Shown here: positions 1 through 11,678 of the stretch, in pieces
How positions within the stretch are numbered: position 1 is the first letter of the stretch
Layout of the letters: each line of letters starts with the position of its first letter
Assembly: GCA_017302105.1 (NCBI GenBank)
Contig: JAFLCS010000005.1
Coordinates: forward strand, 1 to 64,000
Direction of reading: 5' to 3'
Length of the DNA: 64,000 nt
DNA from: Caulobacterales bacterium
Lineage (GTDB): Bacteria > Pseudomonadota > Alphaproteobacteria > Caulobacterales > Caulobacteraceae
The notes under the pieces: generated by a model
The model's input: only the letters and a program-made list of their open reading frames with translations
Told to the model about the DNA's origin: nothing
The model's database searches: none
Made by a program: the position numbers and the translations under genes

Positions 1-354
1 AAAATATCCGCGGCGGAGCGGCAACTCGGGTCGAAACGCACCAACACATCTACGGTCACCGGACCCGACGTCCGGCGCTCCGCCGGCCCTCCCAACTTCA
101 TAGCGAAAGCGTGAGGCCGAAGAGCCGCGTCGTTCTCCGGTGCCTGGTCTTTTCGGATTCGCGCCAGCGAAGGTCCGGGACAAGCGCGCCGCTCTATTGT
201 CCGGCTCTGCGCGCATCGGCGGTGACCGGGCCGCGATGGCATGGATTCAGGATAGAGATCGAGGCGAGACGGCGACGGGAAAACCACCGCGCGCCCTCCC
301 GTTCGGCCCATCGCCGCCCTATCTTGCCTCCAACGTCCTCAGGAGACCTCCCCC
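1..354. other. Window edge and leader region without a supported gene
   Basis: No convincing gene is visible here. A reverse-strand frame starting with ATG at 101 stays open to the window edge, but it has no Shine-Dalgarno sequence and no recognisable product, so it could be either noise or the start of a truncated gene. The last bases hold the ribosome binding site AGGAG for the alcohol dehydrogenase that starts at 355. Confidence 0.4.
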
Positions 355-1404
355 ATGCAGACCCTTGGTTACGCCGCTCAATCCGCCGACGCGCCGCTGG
401 CGCCGTTTCATTTCGAGCGGCGGGACCTGCGCCCCAATGATGTGGCGATGGAGATTCTGTATTGCGGCGTCTGCCATTCGGATCTGCACACGGCGCGCAA
501 CGACTGGGGCGGCACCGTCTATCCGTCGGTGCCGGGCCACGAGATCGTCGGGCGGGTCACCGCTGTCGGCCCCGAGGTCACCCGCTTCAAGGAAGGCGAC
601 CTGGCCGCCGTCGGCTGTCTGGTCGACAGCTGCCGCACCTGTGATCAGTGCGAAAAGGGCGAGGAACAATATTGCCGCACCGGCCTGACCGGCACCTATA
701 ATTCGCGCGACCGCATCTCGGGCGAGAACACCTACGGCGGCTATTCCAAACACCTGGTCGTGCGCGAGGAGTTCGTCCTGACCATGCCGGAGGGCCTCGA
801 CCCGGCCAAGGCCGCGCCGCTGCTCTGCGCCGGCATCACCACCTATTCGCCGCTGCGCACCTGGGGCGTCAAGGCGGGCAGCCGCGTCGGCGTGGTGGGT
901 CTGGGCGGCCTGGGCCATATGGCGGTCAAGCTGGCGGTGGCCATGGGCGCCGACGTCACAGTGATGAGCCGCTCGGCCGACAAGGAGGCCGATGCCCGCG
1001 AGCTGGGGGCCCAGCATTTCCTCAACACCTCGGACGCGGCGGCCATGCGCCAGGCCGCCTCGGGCTTTGACCTGATCATCGACACCGTGCCGGTTCAGCA
1101 TGACCTGATGCCCTATGTGCCGCTCCTGGATGTCGATGCGACCCTGTGCCTGGTCGGCCAGCTGGGTCCGGCCCCCGACCTGAACACCGCCCCCCTGGTG
1201 CTCAGCCGCAAGCGCATCGCCGGCTCGCTGATCGGCGGCATCGCCGAAACCCAGGAGATGCTCGACTTCTGCGCCGAGCACGGCGTCCTGCCCGAGGTCG
1301 AGATGATCCGCATGGATCAGATCAACGAGGCCTTCGACCGCATGGAAAAGTCCGACGTGCGCTACCGCTTCGTCATCGACATGAGCTCGCTCGGCGCAGC
1401 CTGA
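355..1404 (+). CDS. Zinc-dependent NAD(P) alcohol dehydrogenase, YahK/CAD-like
   Basis: A 349-residue medium-chain dehydrogenase that should interconvert aldehydes and alcohols with NAD(P)H in the cytoplasm. Catalytic zinc ligands are visible as Cys37 in CGVCHSD, His62-Glu63 in GHEIVG and Cys158. The structural zinc is held by Cys93, Cys96, Cys99 and Cys107. The Rossmann glycine motif GLGGLG lies near residues 182-187. Length and motif order fit the cinnamyl alcohol dehydrogenase/YahK subfamily, whose members reduce a broad range of aldehydes, usually with NADPH; the actual substrate cannot be read from the sequence. The start is supported by AGGAG about 10 bases upstream. An MFS gene follows about 100 bases later on the same strand, so co-transcription is possible but not shown. 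Confidence 0.88.
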   Translation: MQTLGYAAQSADAPLAPFHFERRDLRPNDVAMEILYCGVCHSDLHTARNDWGGTVYPSVPGHEIVGRVTAVGPEVTRFKEGDLAAVGCLVDSCRTCDQCEKGEEQYCRTGLTGTYNSRDRISGENTYGGYSKHLVVREEFVLTMPEGLDPAKAAPLLCAGITTYSPLRTWGVKAGSRVGVVGLGGLGHMAVKLAVAMGADVTVMSRSADKEADARELGAQHFLNTSDAAAMRQAASGFDLIIDTVPVQHDLMPYVPLLDVDATLCLVGQLGPAPDLNTAPLVLSRKRIAGSLIGGIAETQEMLDFCAEHGVLPEVEMIRMDQINEAFDRMEKSDVRYRFVIDMSSLGAA

Positions 1405-1502
1405 GTGCATCCGGCCTTTTCGTCGTCCTCATTTGCGTCGGCTGGTGACGACCGTGCGGGTTCGAGCTTGCTCTGGATCACGCCCGGTCTCACAGACGCT
1501 GA

Positions 1503-2807
1503 ATGACGCCGTTTCACCAGATCCTCGCCAACAACCTCGTCGCCAGTATCACCAACTATACGGTGTGGTTCGCGATCACCTTCTGGACCTTTCTGGAGAC
1601 CCGCTCGGTCTTCGCCACCGGCATGATCGCGGGGCTGTATCTGGTCTTCATTGCCGGCACCGCCATCTGGTTCGGCAGTCTGGTCGACCATCACCGCAAG
1701 AAGCGGGTGATGCTGGCTTCGACGCTGGTCTCGTTCAGCTTCTACGTCCTGGCCTTCGCCTTTCTGTCGGCGACGCCGACCGGGCGCATGAGCGATGTCG
1801 GTAGCTATCAGCTATGGGCCTTCATCGGCCTGGTCATGCTCGGCGTCCTGGCCGGCAACATCCGTTCCATCGCCCTGCCGACCCTGGTCACCGCCCTCGT
1901 TGAGGAGGACAAGCGCGACCGTGCCAACGGCCTGGTCGGCATGGTGTCCGGCATCGGCTTTCTGACCACCTCGATGATCTCGGGCCTGCTGGTCGCCTGG
2001 GGCGGCATGACGGCGACCTTGATCCTGGCGATGGTCGTCTCGATCCCGGTTTTCCTGCACCTGCGTTTCGTCACCGTGGACGAGCCCACCCGTGCGCCCG
2101 ACATCGCGGCCCTGCCACGCCGGGTCGATCTGGCCGGGACGCTCAAGGTGGTCGGGGCCGTGCCCGGTCTGTTCGCCCTGATCATCTTTTCGACCTTTAA
2201 CAACCTGCTGGGCGGCGTCTTCATGGCCCTGATGGACGCCTACGGCCTGTCAATGATGCCGGTCCAGCATTGGGGCCTCTTGTGGGCCCTGGTTTCAACC
2301 GGCTTCATCGCGTCCGGGATCGTCATCACCCGTACCGGCCTGGGCAAGAACCCGCTTCGGACCCTGATGATCGTCAATCTGATATCCTGGGCGATGGCGG
2401 CGGTCTTCACCATCCAGCCGTGGATCTGGCTCCTGGCGCTGGGCTGTTTCACCTGGATGTTCCTGGGCCCCTTCGCCGAGGCGGCGGAACAGACGACCCT
2501 GCAGAAGGTCGTGCCCTACGAGCGCCAGGGCCGGGTCTTCGGTTTCGCCCAGGCGGTCGAACAGGCGGCCTCACCCCTGACCGCCTTCATGATCGGCCCG
2601 ATTGCCCAGTTCTGGGTCATCCCCTTCATGACCGACGGGACCGGGGCCGAACTGATCGGTGACTGGTTCGGGACCGGCCCGGCCCGCGGCATCGCCCTGG
2701 TCTTCACCATCGGCGGCCTGTTCGGGATCGTTCTGACCACCCTGGCCTTCAACTCGCCCTATTATCGCAAGCTCTCGGCGGCCTATCTCAAGCCGGAGCC
2801 GACATAG
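1503..2807 (+). CDS. MFS transporter
   Basis: A 434-residue inner-membrane protein with about 12 hydrophobic segments. The region after the second segment, WFGSLVDHHRKKRVML, matches the classic MFS loop 2-3 signature (G-x-x-x-D-R/H-x-x-R-K/R), which supports a major facilitator that moves a small solute or drug by secondary transport. No substrate can be assigned. The start has no good Shine-Dalgarno sequence, but no other in-frame start keeps the first transmembrane segment. It is convergent with katG, and a hairpin sits between the two stop codons. Confidence 0.85.
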   Translation: MTPFHQILANNLVASITNYTVWFAITFWTFLETRSVFATGMIAGLYLVFIAGTAIWFGSLVDHHRKKRVMLASTLVSFSFYVLAFAFLSATPTGRMSDVGSYQLWAFIGLVMLGVLAGNIRSIALPTLVTALVEEDKRDRANGLVGMVSGIGFLTTSMISGLLVAWGGMTATLILAMVVSIPVFLHLRFVTVDEPTRAPDIAALPRRVDLAGTLKVVGAVPGLFALIIFSTFNNLLGGVFMALMDAYGLSMMPVQHWGLLWALVSTGFIASGIVITRTGLGKNPLRTLMIVNLISWAMAAVFTIQPWIWLLALGCFTWMFLGPFAEAAEQTTLQKVVPYERQGRVFGFAQAVEQAASPLTAFMIGPIAQFWVIPFMTDGTGAELIGDWFGTGPARGIALVFTIGGLFGIVLTTLAFNSPYYRKLSAAYLKPEPT

Positions 2808-2811
2808 AAAA

Positions 2812-2839
2812 CGGGGCGACCCCTTTCGGGGCCGCCCCG
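2812..2839 (-). terminator. Rho-independent terminator of katG
   Basis: CGGGGCG-A-CCCC and GGGG-C-CGCCCCG form an 11-pair stem with one mismatch and a 4-base loop. On the reverse strand it is followed by a short T run (2808-2811), so it should end katG transcription. It may also slow read-through from the convergent MFS gene. Confidence 0.7.
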
Positions 2840-2868
2840 CCTCGAGGCGCTGACGGGAGGGGAGGGCG

Positions 2869-5088
<2,220 letters not shown>

Positions 5089-5182
5089 CTATCTGCTGTA
5101 GGGTTGTTTGATGCGCCGATTGTACGCCTCGTGCGCGAAAAGGCTAAACTGATAATCTCGATGATCGGAATAGGCTGCGTTT

Positions 5183-5470
5183 ATGGATGAGTCGGTCTGC
5201 CGGATCGACGTCTGGCTCTGGCGGGCGCGCTTCTTCAAGACCCGGGGGATGGCCGCGCGCTTTGTCGAGGAAGGCCGCGTGCGCCGAACCCGGCCCGGCT
5301 CCGGTGAAGTCCGCCTCGACAAGGCCTCGCGGTCGGCCAGACCCGGCGACCGGCTGGTCTTTATCGTGGCAGATCGGGTGGTGGAGTTGACGATTCAGGC
5401 CTGCGGCACGCGGCGCGGACCGGCGGCGGAGGCGCAGACGCTCTACCGACGAGACATGGACGCGAGTTGA
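5183..5470 (+). CDS. S4-domain RNA-binding protein, Hsp15-like
   Basis: A 95-residue basic protein with an S4 fold from the N terminus: [15 protein letters not shown] is the usual opening of the Hsp15/HslR type and is followed by the FVEEGRVR core. Hsp15 binds stalled 50S subunits that carry nascent chains after heat shock. This protein lacks the long lysine-rich tail of E. coli Hsp15, so the ribosome-rescue role is inferred only from the domain. The stop is 62 bases before fdxA, and the two genes are probably co-transcribed. Confidence 0.85.
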   Translation: MDESVCRIDVWLWRARFFKTRGMAARFVEEGRVRRTRPGSGEVRLDKASRSARPGDRLVFIVADRVVELTIQACGTRRGPAAEAQTLYRRDMDAS

Positions 5471-5532
5471 CTTCGGCGTCGGTCCGGCCCAAATCCGGCC
5501 CGCCTCCCCGAACACCCACCCTTGTCCCGCCC

Positions 5533-5874
5533 ATGACCTACATCGTCACAGACGCCTGCGTCCGCTGCAAGTTCATGGACTGTGTGGAAGTGTGTCCGGT
5601 CGATTGCTTCTATGAAGGCGAGAACTTCCTGGTCATCAGCCCGGACGAATGCATCGACTGCGGGGTCTGCGAACCGGAATGTCCGGTCGATGCCATCAAG
5701 CCCGATACCGAGGACGAGCCGGACGGCAAATGGCTACAGGTCAACGCTACCTACGCCAAGGAATGGCCGAACATCACCGTCAAGGGCACGCCGCCCGCCG
5801 ACGCCGAACAGTTTGAGCGTGAGACCGGGAAGTTTGAGAAGTACTTCTCGGACAAGCCCGGCAAGGGAAGCTGA
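5533..5874 (+). CDS. fdxA: Seven-iron ferredoxin FdxA
   Basis: A 113-residue electron carrier with one 3Fe-4S and one 4Fe-4S cluster. The cysteine groups [14 protein letters not shown] and [12 protein letters not shown] occur in the order typical of the FdxA/7Fe family, followed by the usual C-terminal extension of about 50 residues. The ATG at 5533 is chosen because MTYIVTDAC is the conserved start; an in-frame ATG 22 codons upstream would add an unrelated proline-rich stretch. It lies between an S4 protein gene and carD. Redox partners are not evident from the context. Confidence 0.95.
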   Translation: MTYIVTDACVRCKFMDCVEVCPVDCFYEGENFLVISPDECIDCGVCEPECPVDAIKPDTEDEPDGKWLQVNATYAKEWPNITVKGTPPADAEQFERETGKFEKYFSDKPGKGS

Positions 5875-5912
5875 GCCGCAGCCGGCTCGGCTGAGCGTCG
5901 AATCGCGACGTT

Positions 5913-5940
5913 TTGAAATTGCGCCAATTTGTGCTATGGT
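5913..5940 (+). promoter_or_regulatory. Predicted housekeeping promoter of carD
   Basis: TTGAAA (5913-5918) and TATGGT (5935-5940) are separated by 16 bases, and the -10 reads GCTATGGT, close to the Caulobacter housekeeping pattern. A start near 5947 would give carD a leader of about 195 bases. Confidence 0.6.
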
Positions 5941-6065
5941 CCGCTCACAGGTGGGGCGGCTGCGCGGATTTCGCGGGGCCGCTTCCCTTTTTGAAGACGC
6001 CGTTCCTTATGGACGGCCAGGTCAGAGGTCGGGTGTCTTTTCTCACGATTTGAGAACGGTTTTAA

Positions 6066-6105
6066 ACGGCGGCTCCCACCGCCGTGGCCGGGGGTTCTTC
6101 GGAAC
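6066..6105 (+). promoter_or_regulatory. Two hairpins in the carD leader
   Basis: ACGGCGG (6066-6072) pairs with CCGCCGT (6079-6085). GTTC (6094-6097) and GAAC (6102-6105) close a TTCG loop, the very stable C(UUCG)G tetraloop type. Both lie in the untranslated leader, 39 to 78 bases before the carD start. No known riboswitch class is recognised. Confidence 0.45.
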
Positions 6106-6143
6106 GCCGGGATGGTTTTCCTCGCAGCGAAAGGTGCGCGCGC

Positions 6144-6659
6144 ATGAGCAAGAGTGGTCTGGATTTCAAGGTCGGCGACGCCGTCGTTTACCCGGCGCAC
6201 GGCGTCGGCAAGGTCATCGCCGTTGAGACCGAGGAAGTCGCGGGTATGGCCCTGGAGGTCTATGTGATCACTTTCGATCACGAGAAGATGACGCTGCGCG
6301 TCCCGACTAAGAAGGCGGTCTCGGCCGGTCTGCGGTCGCTGGCCGGCGAAACGGTCGTGACCAAGGCGCTGACGACCCTGAAGGGCCGCGCCCGCATCAA
6401 GCGCACCATGTGGTCGCGCCGGGCCCAGGAATATGAAGCCAAGATCAACTCGGGCGACCTGGTGTCGATCGCCGAAGTGGTCCGCGATCTGCACCGTGCC
6501 GACAATCAGCCGGAGCAGTCCTACTCCGAGCGTCAGCTCTATGAATCGGCCCTGGATCGCATGGCCCGCGAAGTCGCCGCCATCGAGCGGATCGACCGTG
6601 AGGCCGCCGTGGCCCTGCTGAACAAGTCGCTGATCAAGCCGGCCGCCGCTGCCGCCTGA
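6144..6659 (+). CDS. carD: CarD/CdnL-family RNA polymerase-binding regulator
   Basis: A 171-residue cytoplasmic protein. The N-terminal Tudor-like domain (FKVGDAVVYPAHGVGKV) binds the RNA polymerase beta subunit, and the helical C-terminal part contacts promoter DNA and stabilises open complexes, mainly at rRNA and growth promoters in this family. In Caulobacter the orthologue CdnL links growth to nutrient state. The start at 6144 fits the conserved MSKSGLDFKVGD opening and a purine-rich GAAAGG upstream; an earlier in-frame ATG is not conserved in character. It has its own predicted promoter, a long leader and a strong terminator, so it appears to be transcribed separately. Confidence 0.95.
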   Translation: MSKSGLDFKVGDAVVYPAHGVGKVIAVETEEVAGMALEVYVITFDHEKMTLRVPTKKAVSAGLRSLAGETVVTKALTTLKGRARIKRTMWSRRAQEYEAKINSGDLVSIAEVVRDLHRADNQPEQSYSERQLYESALDRMAREVAAIERIDREAAVALLNKSLIKPAAAAA

Positions 6660-6685
6660 TCGGTTTCAGCCTGGTCTGAAATACG

Positions 6686-6714
6686 AAACCCCCGGCCTCG
6701 CGGCCGGGGGTTTT
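6686..6714 (+). terminator. Rho-independent terminator after carD
   Basis: AAACCCCCGGCC and GGCCGGGGGTTT form a 12-pair stem around a 4-base loop, followed by TTTTGCTTT. It lies between the convergent carD and gltA genes and can work for both. Confidence 0.9.
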
Positions 6715-6739
6715 GCTTTGTTCGGTTGTCGGGACTGGA

Positions 6740-8023
6740 TCAGCCCCGCTTGGAGATCGGCACATAGTCGCGCTCGGTCGGCCCGGTATAGAGCTGACGC
6801 GGGCGACCGATCTTCTGCGACGGGTCGGCCATCATTTCCTGCCACTGGGCGATCCAGCCGACGGTGCGGGCCAGGGCGAACAGCACGGTGAACATGGTGG
6901 TCGGGAAGCCCATCGCCGACAGGGTGATGCCCGAATAGAAGTCGACGTTCGGGAACAGCTTGCGCTCGATGAAATACTCGTCCGACAGGGCGACCTTCTC
7001 CAGCTCCTTGGCGACCTGGAACAGCGGGTCGTTCGGATCGCCGACGGCGGCCAGCACCTCGTGGGCGCTTTCCTGCATGACCTTGGCGCGCGGATCGTAG
7101 TTCTTATAGACCCGGTGACCGAAGCCCATCAGCTTGTATTTCTTGTCCTTCACACCCGCGATGAACTCGGGGATGCGCTCTGGCGTGCCGATTTCCTTCA
7201 GCATATTGAGCGCCTCTTCGTTGGCACCGCCATGCGACGGGCCCCACAGGCAGGCGATGCCGGCGGCGATACAGGCAAACGGATTGGCTCCCGAAGAACC
7301 GGCCAGACGGACGGTCGAGGTCGAGGCGTTCTGTTCGTGGTCGGCGTGCAGGATGAAGATGCGGTCCATGGCCTTGGCCAGAACCGGATTGACCTCATAG
7401 TCCTCGGCCGGAACGGCGAAGCACATCCGCAGGAAGTTCTCGGCGTAGCTCAGATCGTTACGTGGCGACACGAACGGCTGGCCGATGTGGTACTTGTAGG
7501 CCCGCGCCGCGATGGTCGGCATCTTGGCGATCAGGCGGATGGCCGAGATGTCGCGCTGGACCGGATCGTGGATGTCCAGGCTGTCGTGGTAGAAGGCCGA
7601 CAGGGCCCCCACGGTTCCGACCATGATCGCCATCGGGTGGGCGTCGCGACGGAATCCCTCGAAGAAGCGGTCGAACTGCGAATGCAGCATGGTATGGCGC
7701 GTGATCAGGTTTTCGAACCGCTGGTACTCCGACGCGCTGGGCAGCTCGCCGTTCAGCAGCAGGTAGCAGACCTCGATGAAGTTCGACTTCGATGCCAACT
7801 GGTCGATCGGATAGCCGCGATGCAGCAGGATGCCCTTGTCGCCGTCGATGAAGGTCAGGCCCGATTCACAGGCCGCCGTGGAGGTAAAGCCGGGGTCAAA
7901 GGTAAAGGTGTCGGTGTCGCTGTACAGCTTTCGGATGTCGAAAACGTCCGGGCCAAGGGTGCCCTTCAGGACGGGGAATTCGACGGTCTTGTCCGCGATG
8001 TTCAGCGTGGCTTTTTCGGTCAT
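6740..8023 (-). CDS. gltA: Citrate synthase
   Basis: A 427-residue type II (hexameric, NADH-sensitive class by length) citrate synthase that condenses oxaloacetate and acetyl-CoA at the entry of the TCA cycle. The signature [15 protein letters not shown] contains the active-site histidine, [10 protein letters not shown] contains the second, and the catalytic aspartate lies in the VDFYSGITL region. The conserved N-terminal beta region precedes the helical domain. It lies downstream of gltX in the same orientation, about 54 bases from the gltX stop codon. Confidence 0.98.
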   Translation of the reverse strand: MTEKATLNIADKTVEFPVLKGTLGPDVFDIRKLYSDTDTFTFDPGFTSTAACESGLTFIDGDKGILLHRGYPIDQLASKSNFIEVCYLLLNGELPSASEYQRFENLITRHTMLHSQFDRFFEGFRRDAHPMAIMVGTVGALSAFYHDSLDIHDPVQRDISAIRLIAKMPTIAARAYKYHIGQPFVSPRNDLSYAENFLRMCFAVPAEDYEVNPVLAKAMDRIFILHADHEQNASTSTVRLAGSSGANPFACIAAGIACLWGPSHGGANEEALNMLKEIGTPERIPEFIAGVKDKKYKLMGFGHRVYKNYDPRAKVMQESAHEVLAAVGDPNDPLFQVAKELEKVALSDEYFIERKLFPNVDFYSGITLSAMGFPTTMFTVLFALARTVGWIAQWQEMMADPSQKIGRPRQLYTGPTERDYVPISKRG

Positions 8024-8077
8024 ATTTAAATCCCATGGCGCCGGGGGAGCGGCGCAGTCGAGGTGTCTTATACCCTG

Positions 8078-9478
8078 TCAGGCCTGAGGGGAAAGAATGT
8101 CCGCCAAACGGCCCAGGCTTTCGGCCTTGCCGAGAGCCGCTAGGGTCTTGGCAATGTCGGGTGAGGCAACCCCGCCGGTCAAGGCCGCCCGCAACGGTGG
8201 GCCGATCTTGCCCATGCCGACCCCTTCGGAGTCCGCGAAGGCCTTGAGGTCCGCCTCAAGCAGGGCGGCGTCCCAGGTGTCGACCGCTTTCAGACGTGCG
8301 GTGAGGCGGGCGAGCCGGTCGCGCGCCTCATCCGAGAGCTGGCCGGCGGCCTTGTCCGAGATCGGAACGGGCCGGGCGATGAGCGCAAATGCGGCCTGAT
8401 CCGCCAGGGCCAGAAGCGTATCGGCCCGGTCCTTGATCATCGGCATGGCCTGGACCAGATGCGGCAGATCGGCGTCGGAACCGGGATCGCCGCGACCGGC
8501 GCGAACCATCTGGACCAAGGTGGCGAGGCGCTCGTCATCGGCCTGGCCGATCCACCATCCGTTGACGTGCTTCAGCTTGTCGAAGTCCAGCCGGGCCGGG
8601 GCGCGTCCTATGTGCTCCAGGTCGAACCAGCTTTCAGCCTGGGCGTCCGAAAACAGCTCATCGTCGCCGTGGCTCCAGCCCAGCCGGGCCAGGTAGTTGC
8701 GCATGGCCTCGGGCAGATAGCCCTGGTCGGCATATTCGGCGACCGAGGTCGCGCCGTGGCGCTTGGACAGCTTCTTGCCGTCCGGTCCGTGGATCAGTGG
8801 GATATGGGCGAAGACCGGCCGTTCCCAGCCCATGGCATCATAGATCAGGGCCTGACGCGGCGTGTTGTTCAGGTGGTCGTCGCCCCGGATGACGTGGGTA
8901 ATCCCCATGTCGTGGTCATCGACGACCACGGCCAGATTGTAGGTCGGCTCCCCCGACGAGCGCAGCAGTACCAGGTCATCAAGATCCTTGGACGGGAAGG
9001 TCACCTTACCCTGGACCGCATCGGAGATGAGGATGGCCTCATCGTCAGGCGTGCGAAAGCGGATGACGTGCGGCTGGGACAGGTCGCCGTCGGTGCGGTC
9101 TCGCCAGCTCGAGCGCAGGGCGCGGCCTTCGGCGCGGGCCTGGTCGCGTGCGGCGTCGGTCTCTTCGGGGGTCATGAAACAGGCGAAGGCGGCGCCGCGC
9201 TGGACCAGGTCGGCCACGACCTCGCGATGCCGGTCGGCCCGCTGGGCCTGATAGACGGGCTCCTCGTCCGAGGCCAGACCCAGCCAGGCGAAGCCCTGGA
9301 ACAGGATGTCGACATTCTCCTGGGTCGATCGCTCGCGGTCGGTGTCCTCGACGCGGATCAGGAACTTGCCGCCGTGCCGGCGCGCGTATAGGTGGTTGAA
9401 TAGCGCCGTTCGCGCGGTTCCAATGTGCATGGAACCAGTCGGGGAAGGGGCGATGCGGGTGACAACGGGGCGGGACAT
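8078..9478 (-). CDS. gltX: Glutamyl-tRNA synthetase
   Basis: A 466-residue class I synthetase that charges tRNA-Glu. The HIGH motif is seen as SPTGSMHIG near residue 15, and the KMSKS motif as GKKLSKRHG. The start at 9478 gives the conserved opening MSRPVVTRIAPSPTG; a longer in-frame start adds 15 unrelated residues. Its first 26 bases overlap the predicted start of comEC on the other strand, so the two promoters must lie inside each other's coding sequences or just beyond. Confidence 0.98.
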   Translation of the reverse strand: MSRPVVTRIAPSPTGSMHIGTARTALFNHLYARRHGGKFLIRVEDTDRERSTQENVDILFQGFAWLGLASDEEPVYQAQRADRHREVVADLVQRGAAFACFMTPEETDAARDQARAEGRALRSSWRDRTDGDLSQPHVIRFRTPDDEAILISDAVQGKVTFPSKDLDDLVLLRSSGEPTYNLAVVVDDHDMGITHVIRGDDHLNNTPRQALIYDAMGWERPVFAHIPLIHGPDGKKLSKRHGATSVAEYADQGYLPEAMRNYLARLGWSHGDDELFSDAQAESWFDLEHIGRAPARLDFDKLKHVNGWWIGQADDERLATLVQMVRAGRGDPGSDADLPHLVQAMPMIKDRADTLLALADQAAFALIARPVPISDKAAGQLSDEARDRLARLTARLKAVDTWDAALLEADLKAFADSEGVGMGKIGPPLRAALTGGVASPDIAKTLAALGKAESLGRLADILSPQA

Positions 9479-11588
9479 ATCGCCGGGGGTTATAGCGCCG
9501 GATGCAGATCGGCCTAGCCCCACTGCGCGCGATTGGCTGGCGCAACAGCTGTCGGCGCAATCAGAGCGTTGGCGGTTGTGGGCTCCGGTGGCGATGGGAT
9601 TGGGCTGTGCGGCCTATTTCGCGCTGCGGTCCGAACCGCCGGTCTGGCCCTTGTGGATAGCTGCCGCGGTGAGCGTGGCCTGTACGGCCATGGCCTGGAG
9701 CCGGGGGACCTGGCGGATCATTCCCTTCACCCTCGTGGCCTTTGCTGTGTTCGGACTGCTCGTGGCCAAGCTCAGGTCCGATGCCGTGGCCGCGCCCACC
9801 GCCGAGGCCTCCCAGGGACCAATCGGGATCGAGGGCTGGGTGGTGGATGTGTCCTCGCCGGGCAGTCGGGGAGCGCGGGTCATGCTGGCCCCGACCTGGA
9901 TGCAGGGCGTGGCCGCCAGCGACATTCCCCATCGCCTCAGCCTGAGCCTGAGAGACGAGGCCGTTCGACCGGGGACGCCGGTCTCGATCCGGGCCATCGT
10001 CAATCCGCCTCCGGGGCCGGCCAGCCCGGGGGCCTTCGATTTTGGGCGCAATGCCTGGTTCCAATCGGTCGGAGGGTCGGCCCTGGCGATCACTCCGCCG
10101 CGCCCGATCATCCTGCCGGACCCGCCCTGGAGACTGCGCCTGAGATTGGCGATCAATGCGATGCGGTTCGACCTGGGTCGCAGGATCGTCGCGCGGCTGG
10201 GGCCGGAGATGGGAGGGATTGCGACAGCCATGGTCACCGGCCATGAGGCCTGGGTCAATCCGGCAGATGAACAGGCGATGCGGGATTCCGGCCTGGCCCA
10301 CATCCTGTCGATCTCGGGTCTGCACATGGCGATCGTCGGGGGCTTTGTCTTCTTTGCAGTCAGGTTGGGCGTCGCCGCCTGGCCGTGGCTGGTGCTGCGG
10401 GTTCCAGGCAAGAAGGTCGCGGCCGGGGCCGGCATTGCGGCGGTGGGGCTGTATCTGGTGGTGTCCGGCGCGCCGCCGCCCGCGGAACGGGCCGCCGTCG
10501 TCGCCTGGGTGGCCTTTGCCGCCATCCTGCTGGATCGGCGGGCGATCAGCATGAACGCCCTGGCCCTGGCGGCGGTGATCGTCCTGTTGCGGCGACCGGA
10601 ATCGGTGGTCCAGCCGGGCTTTCAGATGTCGTTCGCCGCGACAGCCGCCCTGGTCGCCCTGGCCGAGGTCTGGCCAGCGCGACTGAAGGAAATTGACGTG
10701 CCCTGGCCGATCGCCGCGATCCAGAAGGTCGGGTCATGGGTGTTCGCGGCCCTGGCGGCGTCGTTTGTTGCCGGATTGGCGACCGGACCGTTCGCCATGC
10801 AGCATTTCAATCGGTCAGCGGTCTATGGCCTGTTCGCCAACCTGGCGGTCGCCCCCATTTCGTCGTTCGTGATGATGCCCAGCCTGGCGGTCGGAGCGGT
10901 GATGGAGGCCTTCGGCTGGGGCGGGCCGGCGCTGTGGCTGGCGGGACAGAGCGTCGGCTGGATGATGGACATTGGACGCTTTACGGCAGGTCTTCCTGGC
11001 GCGGTGGCAACCATCCCGAGCGCCCCAGCTCTCGCTCTGCCGACGGCCTTCGTGGGGCTGCTATTCGTGTGTCTGTGGCAGGGTAGGCTGAGATGGCTGG
11101 GAATGCCGCTGGCGTGCGCCGTGCTGCTATGGCCACGTCCGTCAGCTCCTGACGTGTGGATCAATGAACAGGGGACAAACCTGGCGGTCCGGTCGGCAGA
11201 CACCGCTGTGTTGATGCGGCCGCGTGTCGGATTGTTTGGTGCCGATATCTGGTCACGGCGGCGCGGACTGATCCTGGACACCGAAGGTGGCGAGCGCGCG
11301 TGCCGGCGTTCGTGGTGCAGCCTGAACGTCGGTGAGGACCGATGGGCTGTGTGGTTTGGACGCCGTGGCCCGAACCTGGGTCAGGTCGCCGAGCTGTGCG
11401 CCGGGTCGACCGGCGTGGTCGTAAGGGCCGAGGTGCCATTCCTGCCAGAGGACTGCACGGGCGTCCTGGTGCTCGACGGTCGGGACATGGCGCACGGGTC
11501 TGCAGAGCTGTGGCGCACGGGGACTGGCTGGGACGGCCAATGGGCGCGTGACCTCCAAGGGGACCGGCCCTGGGCGGTGGAGCCGTGA
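9453..11588 (+). CDS. comEC: ComEC/Rec2-family DNA uptake channel
   Basis: A 711-residue inner-membrane protein. After a few N-terminal membrane segments comes a soluble DUF4131/OB-like region (about 100-220), then the polytopic competence domain with the signature ILSISGLHMAIVGG. In transformable bacteria ComEC carries single-stranded DNA across the inner membrane. The C-terminal part (about 560-711) resembles the place of the metallo-beta-lactamase domain but has no HxHxDH motif, so the nuclease is degenerate or absent. The start at 9453 is preceded by GGGGAAGGGG; other in-frame starts lie further upstream inside gltX. No other competence genes are nearby, so natural transformation is not shown. 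Confidence 0.88.
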   Translation: MRVTTGRDISPGVIAPDADRPSPTARDWLAQQLSAQSERWRLWAPVAMGLGCAAYFALRSEPPVWPLWIAAAVSVACTAMAWSRGTWRIIPFTLVAFAVFGLLVAKLRSDAVAAPTAEASQGPIGIEGWVVDVSSPGSRGARVMLAPTWMQGVAASDIPHRLSLSLRDEAVRPGTPVSIRAIVNPPPGPASPGAFDFGRNAWFQSVGGSALAITPPRPIILPDPPWRLRLRLAINAMRFDLGRRIVARLGPEMGGIATAMVTGHEAWVNPADEQAMRDSGLAHILSISGLHMAIVGGFVFFAVRLGVAAWPWLVLRVPGKKVAAGAGIAAVGLYLVVSGAPPPAERAAVVAWVAFAAILLDRRAISMNALALAAVIVLLRRPESVVQPGFQMSFAATAALVALAEVWPARLKEIDVPWPIAAIQKVGSWVFAALAASFVAGLATGPFAMQHFNRSAVYGLFANLAVAPISSFVMMPSLAVGAVMEAFGWGGPALWLAGQSVGWMMDIGRFTAGLPGAVATIPSAPALALPTAFVGLLFVCLWQGRLRWLGMPLACAVLLWPRPSAPDVWINEQGTNLAVRSADTAVLMRPRVGLFGADIWSRRRGLILDTEGGERACRRSWCSLNVGEDRWAVWFGRRGPNLGQVAELCAGSTGVVVRAEVPFLPEDCTGVLVLDGRDMAHGSAELWRTGTGWDGQWARDLQGDRPWAVEP

Positions 11589-11649
11589 TGAGCCTGCGCC
11601 TGGAGCTGCGTGCAATGTCCGACCAGCGATGGAGCGCGCGGGACTCCGT

Positions 11650-11664
11650 GCCTCCCCCGGAGGC
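11650..11664. terminator. Small hairpin between comEC and lexA
   Basis: GCCTCC-CCC-GGAGGC is a 6-pair hairpin between two convergent stop codons. There is no T tract on either side, so it would be a weak terminator at best. Confidence 0.3.
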
Positions 11665-11678
11665 CCCCAAACCCGAGC

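Noticed and set aside
6713-8029. A forward frame of 438 codons antisense to gltA
   Set aside because: It covers the gltA gene exactly and is explained by high GC at third positions.
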